A program made the position numbers and the translations under genes. From Patescibacteria group bacterium (GTDB taxonomy: Bacteria; Patescibacteriota; UBA1384; CAILIB01), in contig JAGWZN010000011.1 in the NCBI GenBank assembly GCA_018968785.1, positions 1-10,973 of the forward strand: 10,973 nt of DNA. Reading direction: 5' to 3'. This document shows positions 1 to 4,768 of this stretch, piece after piece. Within the stretch, counting starts at the first letter, position 1. The number at the start of each line of letters is the position of its first letter. Below the pieces are notes generated by a model. The model did no database searches, was not told where the DNA came from, and saw only the letters and a list, made by a program, of their open reading frames with translations.

Positions 1-57
1 CAGACCTCCGAGGAACCGCCGGCCGGATCCGAAGAGGACACGCAAGAGAAGCAATAA
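1..57 (+). CDS. C-terminal tail of an upstream protein, possibly DnaK (partial)
   Basis: Frame 1 is open from the window edge to a TAA at 55-57. It encodes 18 residues (QTSEEPPAGSEEDTQEKQ) that are acidic, Gln/Glu-rich and probably disordered. A stop four nucleotides before a dnaJ-like start suggests one operon. The usual bacterial partner upstream of dnaJ is dnaK, whose extreme C-terminus is typically a disordered acidic tail, so DnaK is the best guess; GrpE or another protein is possible. The identification rests on context and composition only, because no conserved domain is visible in this fragment. Confidence 0.45.
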   Translation, partial: QTSEEPPAGSEEDTQEKQ

Positions 58-61
58 ATGA

Positions 62-667
62 ATGGCCGATCAGGATTATTACGCCGTACTCGGAGTTGCC
101 AAAAACGCCTCGGAAGATGAGATTAAAAGGGCGTTTCGCAAGAAGGCGCATGAACTGCATCCCGATAAGGGTGGCGATGCTGAGGCGTTCAAAAAAGTAA
201 ACGAATCGTACCAGGTTCTTTCTGATAAGGAGAAGCGTCGCCAGTACGATATGTTTGGCAAAGCCGGAGCGCAAGCCGGCGGACCAGGCAGCGGTTTCGG
301 TGGATATTCTTCCGGCGGCTTTGATTTTAGCGACGGGTTTGGCTTTAGCGGAGGCGGTTTCGGCGGCTTTGCCGATATTTTTTCCGATATGTTCGGAGCG
401 GCCATGGCCAATGTGCAAGCGGAGGTGCAGATTTCCGTGCCCCAGGCGGTGTTGGGAGATAAAATCAATTTACGGGTCGGCAACGAACATGTCCAAATGG
501 ATATCCCACCCGGCACCCAAGACGGTAGCCAGATGGTCTTTCGCGGGAAAGGGAACGCTTTTCGAGGCGGGCGGGGCGATTTGACGATTATACTACGGGT
601 GGTTGTACCCCGACGATTGAACCGCCGACAGAAAGAGCTGTACGAGGAGTTGAAAAAACTTGGGTAG
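62..667 (+). CDS. dnaJ: Minimal DnaJ-like Hsp40 co-chaperone without zinc finger
   Basis: This is a J-domain co-chaperone expected to stimulate Hsp70 (DnaK) ATPase and deliver unfolded clients in the cytosol. The J domain covers residues 4-65 with the catalytic HPD at 33-35. A Gly/Phe-rich linker follows (about 66-115). A single beta-sandwich domain at about 118-184 resembles DnaJ C-terminal domain II (QAVLG, then IPPGTQDGS, then [15 protein letters not shown]). A short charged helix at 185-201 resembles the segment that precedes or forms the dimerisation end. The four CxxCxGxG repeats and the first C-terminal domain are missing and the protein has no cysteine, so 201 aa compares with about 370 for canonical DnaJ. 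The ATG at 62 gives a complete J domain; the out-of-frame ATG at 58 is not used. There is only a weak purine-rich SD candidate (45-51), so translation may be coupled to the upstream stop at 55-57. Confidence 0.9.
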   Translation: MADQDYYAVLGVAKNASEDEIKRAFRKKAHELHPDKGGDAEAFKKVNESYQVLSDKEKRRQYDMFGKAGAQAGGPGSGFGGYSSGGFDFSDGFGFSGGGFGGFADIFSDMFGAAMANVQAEVQISVPQAVLGDKINLRVGNEHVQMDIPPGTQDGSQMVFRGKGNAFRGGRGDLTIILRVVVPRRLNRRQKELYEELKKLG

Positions 668-669
668 CA

Positions 670-690
670 CTTCATACTAGAGGTATGAAG
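670..690 (+). promoter_or_regulatory. Hairpin enclosing the start codon of the 171-aa membrane protein
   Basis: CTTCATAC (670-677) and GTATGAAG (683-690) are perfect 8-bp inverted repeats separated by the five-base loop TAGAG. The right arm contains the ATG at 685-687 of the next gene, and the only SD-like purines (AGAGG, 679-683) are in the loop and sit almost against the start codon. In RNA this would mask the start unless it is melted by ribosomes finishing dnaJ at 665-667, so it could act as a coupling device. A chance palindrome cannot be excluded. Confidence 0.4.
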
Positions 691-1200
691 TTAATTACCT
701 GGTTCGTCACCTGGGATAGCGGAATCTTGACCGTTCTGGGCTTGCTGTTGGCATATACTCTGTTAATCCGCCGGCATAAAGCTTTGGCGACGTTGATTAG
801 CGTTTATATCGGGTATGTGATGGCGACGATCTGGAGCGATCAGATCGTTCAGTTCTTTGCCGGTGACCGGGTGGTGTTTAATTCGCTCTGGATTAAAGCG
901 AACGCTTCGCCGTTTCTGATCCAAACGCTAGTGATGATTATTCTGACTATTTTGCTCTCTTCTTTCCTGAAGCTGAATGGCAAGCGGTCGAAGTATTCGG
1001 TGGTGGAAGTAGTGCTCTACGTGCTGTTTTCAGTGGCGGTAGCGCTGGTATTTATGCTTTCGTTTATGCCGCAACCGATGCATGAGCAGGTGCTGGCCGC
1101 TTCTCATATTTTGCCGTATATCGATCGCTACAGGGAGCTGATTATCAGTTTGCCGGCCCTTCTCATTATTTTCTTTGGCGTGTATACGGACGATAATTAG
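685..1200 (+). CDS. Uncharacterised integral membrane protein, 171 aa
   Basis: I do not recognise the family. The protein has about five hydrophobic membrane segments (residues 13-28, 33-50, 76-96, 105-127, 152-167) joined by short loops. Positive clusters occur at RRHK (29-32) and KLNGKRSK (96-103), which probably face the cytoplasm. The overall pattern of a small hydrophobic protein with four to five helices is loosely like the CvpA family, but I see no diagnostic motif. It starts 17 nt after the dnaJ stop and is probably co-transcribed with it. The ATG at 685 is chosen because the first helix begins about 12 residues later. Its start codon lies inside a perfect hairpin and there is no well-placed SD site. 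Confidence 0.75.
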   Translation: MKLITWFVTWDSGILTVLGLLLAYTLLIRRHKALATLISVYIGYVMATIWSDQIVQFFAGDRVVFNSLWIKANASPFLIQTLVMIILTILLSSFLKLNGKRSKYSVVEVVLYVLFSVAVALVFMLSFMPQPMHEQVLAASHILPYIDRYRELIISLPALLIIFFGVYTDDN

Positions 1201-1218
1201 AACTGTTACTCCTGGAGC

Positions 1219-1247
1219 TGGACGGAAAGCTGGCTTTCAGGTATATT
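1219..1247 (+). promoter_or_regulatory. Candidate sigma-70 promoter for the tRNA-Lys transcript
   Basis: TGGACG (1219-1224) and TATATT (1242-1247) are separated by 17 bp, matching the -35 and -10 consensus at four and five of six positions. Initiation would fall near 1254, giving a leader of about 84 nt before the tRNA. The promoter overlaps a small inverted repeat, GAAAGC/GCTTTC (1225-1230 and 1233-1238). This is a sequence-only prediction. Confidence 0.4.
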
Positions 1248-1259
1248 CGGAATGGATCG

Positions 1260-1269
1260 TGGGTCTATA
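1260..1269 (+). repeat. Direct copy of the tRNA-Lys 5' end
   Basis: The ten bases TGGGTCTATA at 1260-1269 are identical to 1337-1346, which is the base before the tRNA plus its 5' acceptor strand and positions 8-9. The copy is followed by a small stem (TCGC, TTC, GCGA), roughly where a D arm would lie. A ten-base match could arise by chance in a long search, but it falls exactly at the tRNA terminus and is mirrored by a 3'-end copy downstream. Confidence 0.6.
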
Positions 1270-1316
1270 TCGCTTCGCGATGAAGACCTTGCGTTCGGGA
1301 TAAATGTCCAAGCAAG
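1262..1316 (+). ncRNA. Structured leader upstream of tRNA-Lys (two consecutive hairpins)
   Basis: Hairpin 1 pairs GGTCT (1262-1266) with AGACC (1284-1288). After one mismatch it continues as TATCGC with GCGATG around the loop TTC (1274-1276), 11 to 12 pairs in all. Hairpin 2 pairs CTTGC (1288-1292) with GCAAG (1312-1316), then TT with AA, then GGA (1298-1300) with TCC (1307-1309) around the loop TAAATG. The two stems compete for base 1288. A tRNA leader of this size and structure is unusual. It may be a processed leader, a regulatory RNA, or part of a larger RNA containing the tRNA. No known RNA family is recognised. Confidence 0.4.
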
Positions 1317-1337
1317 CTTGTCCACTTCCCCTCACTT

Positions 1338-1412
1338 GGGTCTATAGCTCAATGGTAGAGCAGTGGCCTTTTAAGCCATTGGTTCTGGGTTCGAGTCCCA
1401 GTGGACCCACCA
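1338..1412 (+). tRNA. tRNA-Lys (anticodon UUU), CCA encoded
   Basis: A complete cloverleaf is visible. The acceptor GGGTCTA (1338-1344) pairs with TGGACCC (1402-1408) with one G-U pair. The D stem GCTC/GAGC is at 1347-1350 and 1358-1361 with the GG of the D loop at 1354-1355. The anticodon stem is GTGGC (1363-1367) with GCCAT (1375-1379) around loop CTTTTAA, anticodon TTT at 1370-1372. The T stem CTGGG (1385-1389) pairs with CCCAG (1397-1401) around TTCGAGT. Discriminator A1409 is followed by a genomically encoded CCA (1410-1412). This tRNA decodes AAA and AAG. Copies of both of its ends lie nearby (see repeats), so it may have served as an integration site. Confidence 0.97.
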
Positions 1413-1449
1413 ATTTACTACTCAACTAAATGTTGAGCAGTAAATTGGT
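1409..1449 (+). terminator. Long hairpin directly after tRNA-Lys
   Basis: ACCAATTTACT (1409-1419) pairs with AGTAAATTGGT (1439-1449). After an A/C mismatch, CTCAAC (1421-1426) pairs with GTTGAG (1432-1437) around the loop TAAAT, 17 pairs in total. It begins at the discriminator and CCA of the tRNA, so its lower part competes with the mature tRNA 3' end. It is probably a transcription stop or 3' processing signal, but no U-tract follows, so it is not a textbook intrinsic terminator. Confidence 0.5.
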
Positions 1450-1460
1450 ACAAATAGAAT
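1433..1460 (+). promoter_or_regulatory. Candidate promoter for the NUDIX gene
   Basis: TTGAGC (1433-1438) and TAGAAT (1455-1460) are separated by 16 bp and match the sigma-70 boxes at four and five of six positions. Initiation near 1467 would give the NUDIX mRNA a leader of about 113 nt that contains the tRNA-derived repeat. The -35 box lies in the descending arm of the hairpin after the tRNA. Confidence 0.35.
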
Positions 1461-1527
1461 ACTGGGACGAGAGCACCACCCTGCCGGAAGGCTGGTTCTC
1501 GATAGAGAACTATAAACGAGTCCCAGT
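1461..1527 (+). ncRNA. Structured RNA candidate with a T-stem-like outer helix
   Basis: ACTGGGAC (1461-1468) pairs with GTCCCAGT (1520-1527). The right arm is the T-stem strand of the copied tRNA end, so the outer helix imitates the tRNA T stem with an expanded loop. Inside it, GTTCTC (1495-1500) and GAGAAC (1505-1510) form a perfect 6-bp stem with loop GATA, and GCC (1483-1485) with GGC (1490-1492) closes a GGAA tetraloop. This would lie in the 5' leader of the NUDIX mRNA if the promoter at 1433-1460 is used. The structure is read by eye and its function is unknown. Confidence 0.35.
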
Positions 1528-1579
1528 GGACCCACCAGTGCCCGATTAACTGAAGTTCCACTAGCACAAGTTCAAGAAT

Positions 1580-2146
1580 ATGGGAATGCAGCCATTACCG
1601 CCAGAGGCGAAAAAAGTATTTGCCGGACAGATATTCGATGTCTACCAATGGCGGCAGCGGCTGTACGACGGCAGTTACGCTATCTTTGAGCGGTTAAAGC
1701 GGTTGGATACCGTTGAGATTATCCCGGTAACAACCGACGGCACTATCCTAATGGTGGAAGAAGAACAGCCGGATCATTCGCCGGTAATCGGTATCCCGGC
1801 CGGCCGGATTGAGCCGGATGAACAGCCGGCAACGGCAGCGGCGCGGGAGTTGCGCGAAGAGACCGGATACACGGCGGCGGAGATCAAACTGTGGAAAACC
1901 GAGCGGCCGTTCGCGAAAATCGAATGGACGGTTTATCGGTACATCGCTTACGGTTGTCAAAAGGCGGGGGAGCAGCAGCTGGATGCCGGCGAGAAGATTT
2001 CTGTTTTGGCAGTAGATTTCGACCGGTTTCTCGCGGAGGCGTCTAAAGAACAGTTTCGCATGCAGGAGCTGACTTCTGACGTGTTGCGGGCTCGCATTGA
2101 GCCGGAAAAAATGGCTGAGCTCAAAAAATTGTTAACGATTCATTGA
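1580..2146 (+). CDS. NUDIX hydrolase, ADP-ribose pyrophosphatase-like
   Basis: NUDIX enzymes hydrolyse nucleoside diphosphates linked to another moiety. The full signature GX5EX7REUXEEXGU is present at residues 75-97 (G75, E81, R89, E90, E93, E94, G96), so the metal-binding catalytic site is intact. The strand-loop VEIIPVTTDGTILMVEEEQ leading into GIPAGRIE is typical of the ADP-ribose or ADP-sugar pyrophosphatase branch, with the substrate still uncertain. The protein is 188 aa, close to that branch. The ATG at 1580 is used here; an in-frame ATG at 1586 is equally possible, and neither has a clear SD. The gene stands apart from its neighbours, with the tRNA and att-like repeat upstream and the inverted-repeat element supplying its TGA stop (2144-2146) downstream. 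Confidence 0.9.
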   Translation: MGMQPLPPEAKKVFAGQIFDVYQWRQRLYDGSYAIFERLKRLDTVEIIPVTTDGTILMVEEEQPDHSPVIGIPAGRIEPDEQPATAAARELREETGYTAAEIKLWKTERPFAKIEWTVYRYIAYGCQKAGEQQLDAGEKISVLAVDFDRFLAEASKEQFRMQELTSDVLRARIEPEKMAELKKLLTIH

Positions 2147-2306
2147 ACTCATTGCAAAACTCTTTTACCTTCGAACAGATTAGATTCCGAGCGAAACCGG
2201 TGAAGGATGAGGATGCGTATCGGATATACGGTGACGAGTCCTGAATCGGTTGCAGCCGGAATCTAATCTGTGCAGAAAGGAACAGGTGTTTTGCAATGAG
2301 TTCATT
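2142..2306. mobile_element. MITE-like element or large structured RNA with nested inverted repeats
   Basis: Terminal inverted repeats GAACTCATTGCAAAAC (2145-2160) and its exact complement (2288-2303) bound 159 bp. One extra T/A pair would extend the stem to 17. Flanking ATT at 2142-2144 and 2304-2306 could be a 3-bp target duplication. Inside, ACAGATTAGATTCCG (2175-2189) is the perfect complement of 2257-2271. Further pairing occurs at AACCG (2195-2199) with CGGTT (2247-2251), AGGA (2204-2207) with TCCT (2239-2242), and CGTAT (2216-2220) with ATACG (2226-2230). There is no convincing coding sequence. Removing the element together with one ATT would leave CAT TAA at the end of the NUDIX frame, still a stop at the same codon, which fits insertion there. 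A complex terminator or regulatory RNA is the alternative. Confidence 0.55.
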
Positions 2307-2324
2307 AAATCTGGGATTAGCCTG

Positions 2325-2370
2325 TTTACACTCTGCCTGTCGCTTCGGTATACTAATAACAGATAGGAGG
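2325..2370 (+). promoter_or_regulatory. Promoter and ribosome binding site of the 557-aa membrane protein
   Basis: TTTACA (2325-2330) and TATACT (2349-2354) with an 18-bp spacer match sigma-70 boxes at five of six positions each. Initiation near 2361 would leave a leader of only about 15 nt, just enough for the strong SD sequence AGGAGG (2365-2370), which is five bases from the ATG at 2376. The promoter begins about 20 bp after the inverted-repeat element, so this gene is probably transcribed independently of the NUDIX gene. Confidence 0.65.
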
Positions 2371-2375
2371 GCAGT

Positions 2376-4049
2376 ATGGATCCAATCCATTGGCGGGCGC
2401 TCTGGTACCGACTAAAAGATGGGGACCTAAACCGGATTATTGCCTGGTTTCTGACTACTGTATCGGCGGTTGATATTTTAGTAACCGGCGAAGCCGGCCA
2501 AACTATTGGCGTGTTGCCGGTTCTCGGTTTGGTGCTGGGCATGTGGCTGATTGTCCGTTCTTCCGGCCTGATTGGCGTCAGCGATTCAACCCGCGTGCTC
2601 TTACAGGAAGAGAGAAGCAGTCGCAAGATTCACGCTCAGGCGGTGCACGCCAAACCGGCTGCCCGAACGCTGCAAAAACATACGGAATCGGAACGGTTGC
2701 TGGTGGTAATTATGGGGGTGTGCGTGGCAATTGGCTCAGCGGCCCTGGCTTTCTCTTACGGCTGGCTGCTGATTACCTATGTCGCCGATCCGGCCTGGCA
2801 GCTGTTCGGATTGCTTCTCGCAACCTTAACCAGTCTGGCCTACAGCCTGACCTTCAATAAAAAAGGGTTGACCTATATCAGTATTCTCGTGACCTATCTG
2901 ATACTGGCGTTCAGTCCCACCTCACTTTTCGGTCTGATCTGTCTGGTACTGTTTACCGGTCTGATTGGTGTATTCTCATGGAGAAAGCGGGAATGGTGGC
3001 TATTTTTACTCTCCGAGGTGATTGGCTACAGCCTGCTGGCTATCTGGCTGCCGACTCCTGATACCTTTTCTTCTCTGGCTTCCGCCTCCGGGGTGACCAC
3101 CTGGGATCTGGTGGGGCTGGTTTCTGAGGTTGTACTGGTCATTTTTACGCTTGGCTTTACCATTCCGTTTTCTTTTCTGCGCCGGGAGGCAAAGCAGCGA
3201 GGGTTGGTTTTCGGTGTGTTGGTGGTAAACGCGGTGCTGTTTACTCTCGCCATTGTTTCCAGTTCTCCATATCTGAACAGCGACCAAGCGCTGATTCTCG
3301 GCGGGTTCTACATACTCGGCTCGGCGGTGGCAGCATTCTTCTCCTGGTGCCGGTTTGGTCGGTTCTCCTACGCCAAATACTTTCTGGTGGCGGTGGCAAT
3401 CGGAGCCGGTTTGGCCAGCCTCCTAATCTATAGCAACTCTGTGATTATAATGTTCTGGTTTATGATCGCGGTAGTGCTTTCCGTTCTCGGTTTTATATTG
3501 GATAGCTACTCTTTGCGGATTATCGGCTTGTTCATGCTCGGCTCGGCGATACTCTATTATTTGGTGTATATCTTTGTTCCCCTACCGGTTACGGATGTGG
3601 AAGCGACTATTTCGCGGCCATGGCTGGGCGGGGTGTTCGCCATTTATCTGCCGGTGCTGGCTCACTGGTACCGCGATCTCTCCACCAAAGGTCCGGAGCG
3701 GCAATACCGGTTTACGTTGGTGCAGGCGTTGTATCTGGCCTCCTTCTGTCTGATATTGGGCTTGATATTCCAGACTTTCACGGCGCCGACCGATACAGTG
3801 CTATTCCTGTTGGTGTCGATCATTGCCGCCTGGTGGGGCAGTCGTCAGGAGGTGCCGCTGCTGCAGATTGCCGGCGTGGTGATTTTTTTGGCCGGCACGG
3901 TCAAACTGCTACTTCTGGATACCGTCGGCCTATCCGGCCAGTATCGAATCGACTCCGGATTAATCTTTGTGCTTGTGGCGGTTATCGAGTTGTATCTGCT
4001 GTGGAAAAAGCCGACTATTCTGATACCTGCACATAAATCTAACTCGTAA
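2376..4049 (+). CDS. Large polytopic membrane protein of unknown function, 557 aa
   Basis: The protein is hydrophobic over almost its whole length, with roughly 15 to 16 predicted membrane helices. It has a short amphipathic N-terminus, two early helices (about 22-36 and 41-62), a basic hydrophilic segment at about 68-105 that is likely cytoplasmic, and then helix after helix to the C-terminal LLWKKPTILIPAHKSNS. I see no catalytic motif, ATP-binding site or transporter signature. Its size and helix density recall DUF2339-type predicted membrane proteins, but this is only an impression. The start is secure: strong promoter and AGGAGG five bases before ATG. It is followed by a hairpin and then the aquaporin gene 44 nt after its stop. 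Confidence 0.8.
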   Translation: MDPIHWRALWYRLKDGDLNRIIAWFLTTVSAVDILVTGEAGQTIGVLPVLGLVLGMWLIVRSSGLIGVSDSTRVLLQEERSSRKIHAQAVHAKPAARTLQKHTESERLLVVIMGVCVAIGSAALAFSYGWLLITYVADPAWQLFGLLLATLTSLAYSLTFNKKGLTYISILVTYLILAFSPTSLFGLICLVLFTGLIGVFSWRKREWWLFLLSEVIGYSLLAIWLPTPDTFSSLASASGVTTWDLVGLVSEVVLVIFTLGFTIPFSFLRREAKQRGLVFGVLVVNAVLFTLAIVSSSPYLNSDQALILGGFYILGSAVAAFFSWCRFGRFSYAKYFLVAVAIGAGLASLLIYSNSVIIMFWFMIAVVLSVLGFILDSYSLRIIGLFMLGSAILYYLVYIFVPLPVTDVEATISRPWLGGVFAIYLPVLAHWYRDLSTKGPERQYRFTLVQALYLASFCLILGLIFQTFTAPTDTVLFLLVSIIAAWWGSRQEVPLLQIAGVVIFLAGTVKLLLLDTVGLSGQYRIDSGLIFVLVAVIELYLLWKKPTILIPAHKSNS

Positions 4050-4084
4050 GGGTGTTGCCGTGGAGCGTGCAAAGCGGCAAACCC
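4050..4084 (+). promoter_or_regulatory. Intergenic hairpin before the aquaporin gene
   Basis: GGGT (4050-4053) and TTGCCG (4055-4060) pair with CGGCAA (4075-4080) and ACCC (4081-4084), leaving one bulged G, ten pairs in all, around a 14-base loop. It begins immediately after the stop codon of the membrane protein (4047-4049) and ends ten bases before the ATG of the aquaporin. No T-run follows, so it is not a standard terminator; it may modulate read-through, mRNA stability or translation. Confidence 0.45.
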
Positions 4085-4093
4085 GACCTACAT

Positions 4094-4717
4094 ATGAACG
4101 GATATAACCAAGTATTAAAGCCGTTAGCGGCGGAAGCGGTCGGGACGCTCTTCCTGACCTTGACTATTGTAACGGTAAGCGTGGGAATATCGGCGTCGCC
4201 GGACTACCAAGCGGTATTTTTGCCGGCGGTAATCGGACTGGTACTCGGGCTGATGGTCTATATCTTTGGCGGGGTGAGCGGCGGCCATTTTAACCCGGCG
4301 GTTACCTGCGGGCTGTTTCTGGCTCGCAAGGTCAGTTTTAAGCAGTTAGCGACTAATGTCATCGGTCAGATTATTGGCGCTTATCTGGGATACGGCCTGG
4401 CGAAACTGCTGTTGGGCGGTGGGATCGAGCCGCCGATTGCCGCCGGTTCCGGTGCCATGCTTGCTGAGTTTGTCGGAGCCTTTATCCTGGTGCTGGCGGT
4501 GAGCGCCGTGGTATGGAGCAAAGTAGTGCCGGCCGCTTCCGGACTGGTCATTGGCGGTGCCTTGACGCTCGGTATCAGTATCGCTCTCTCGACTAGCGGC
4601 GGTATCCTCAATCCGGCGGTAGCGCTAGGTTTGGGGGCGTACCATCTTTCCTATCTGCTAATGCCATTTCTGGGCGGTGGCGCGGCTGCCGGTTTGGCTG
4701 CCTGGCTGTTCGGATAG
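4094..4717 (+). CDS. Aquaporin-family (MIP) channel with unusual selectivity filter
   Basis: A six-helix inner membrane channel of the major intrinsic protein family, 207 aa (usual bacterial members 230-280). Both pore half-helix signatures are present: SGGHFNPAVTCG (NPA at 67-69) and SGGILNPAVALG (NPA at 173-175). Conserved glutamates lie in helices 1 and 4 (AAEAVGTLF, LAEFVGAF). The residue after the second NPA is normally the arginine of the aromatic/arginine filter; here it is V176. The helix-5 filter position aligns by eye to Ile161 rather than the histidine of water channels. The substrate is therefore unclear: the pore constriction should be wider and more hydrophobic than in AqpZ or GlpF. 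The ATG at 4094 is preferred over GTG at 4052, because that GTG lies in a hairpin and would add 14 residues with no family counterpart. No SD is evident. Confidence 0.9.
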   Translation: MNGYNQVLKPLAAEAVGTLFLTLTIVTVSVGISASPDYQAVFLPAVIGLVLGLMVYIFGGVSGGHFNPAVTCGLFLARKVSFKQLATNVIGQIIGAYLGYGLAKLLLGGGIEPPIAAGSGAMLAEFVGAFILVLAVSAVVWSKVVPAASGLVIGGALTLGISIALSTSGGILNPAVALGLGAYHLSYLLMPFLGGGAAAGLAAWLFG

Positions 4718-4756
4718 TAGAGTGCGTTCATACTTATCTCATAATTAGTTAATAAA

Positions 4757-4766
4757 AAGGAGGAGG
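4757..4766 (+). promoter_or_regulatory. Strong ribosome binding site fixing the GTG start of the aldolase
   Basis: AAGGAGGAGG at 4757-4766 lies just before GTG at 4769-4771, with the first AGGAGG at near-ideal spacing. There is no nearby in-frame ATG, and the protein from this GTG begins as archaeal-type aldolases do, so the non-ATG start is well supported. The AT-rich stretch upstream (4727-4756) may hold a weak promoter, but I cannot choose convincing boxes. Confidence 0.75.
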
Positions 4767-4768
4767 CG

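Larger units (their letters stand above)
1392..1537 (+). repeat. 21-bp direct repeat of the tRNA-Lys 3' end (att-like pair)
   Basis: The 21 bases at 1392-1412 (T loop end, T stem, acceptor 3' strand, ACCA) recur without mismatch at 1517-1537, offset by 125 bp. The shared core reads CGAGTCCCAGTGGACCCA followed by CCA. Tyrosine-recombinase elements that target tRNA genes leave exactly this arrangement, with the tRNA rebuilt intact on one side and a copy of its 3' end at the far side. Here the intervening 104 bp are far too short for a functional element, so a deletion remnant is the simplest reading. A local duplication is the alternative. Confidence 0.75.
1430..1549 (+). pseudogene. 39-codon ORF running through the tRNA 3'-end copy, possible gene remnant
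   Basis: An ATG at 1430 opens a 39-aa frame ending in TAA at 1547-1549. The middle of it (IEYWDESTTLPEGWFSIENY) has a protein-like, mixed composition, and the last part (RVPVDPP, codons at 1517-1537) is encoded by the tRNA-derived repeat. There is no SD site and an in-frame TAA sits directly before the ATG. It may be the C-terminal debris of a gene from an element once integrated at the tRNA, a small unknown protein, or chance. No family can be assigned. Confidence 0.3.

Noticed and set aside
79..675. Long - strand open frame opposite dnaJ
   Set aside because: Low-complexity Pro/Ser-rich translation mirrors the Gly/Phe-rich dnaJ coding strand; no SD or domain.
1475..1510. LPEGW in the 39-codon frame as a piece of a type I restriction specificity subunit (HsdS)
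   Set aside because: LPEGW is common at the start of HsdS target recognition domains, but five residues are far too little and the following residues do not continue the usual pattern.
1254..1537. A tmRNA or other known structural RNA spanning the tRNA-Lys region
   Set aside because: The 3' end resembles a tRNA, but there is no tmRNA 5' signature, no alanine-type acceptor identity and no tag-peptide frame; RNase P and SRP RNA motifs are also absent.
4052..4093. GTG at 4052 as the aquaporin start
   Set aside because: It adds 14 non-conserved residues, lies within a hairpin, and lacks a good SD; ATG at 4094 places the first helix at the usual distance.
4727..4755. Sigma-70 promoter TTCATA with TAATAA before the aldolase
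   Set aside because: Both boxes match at only about four of six positions, and the predicted start would fall within or next to the SD sequence.
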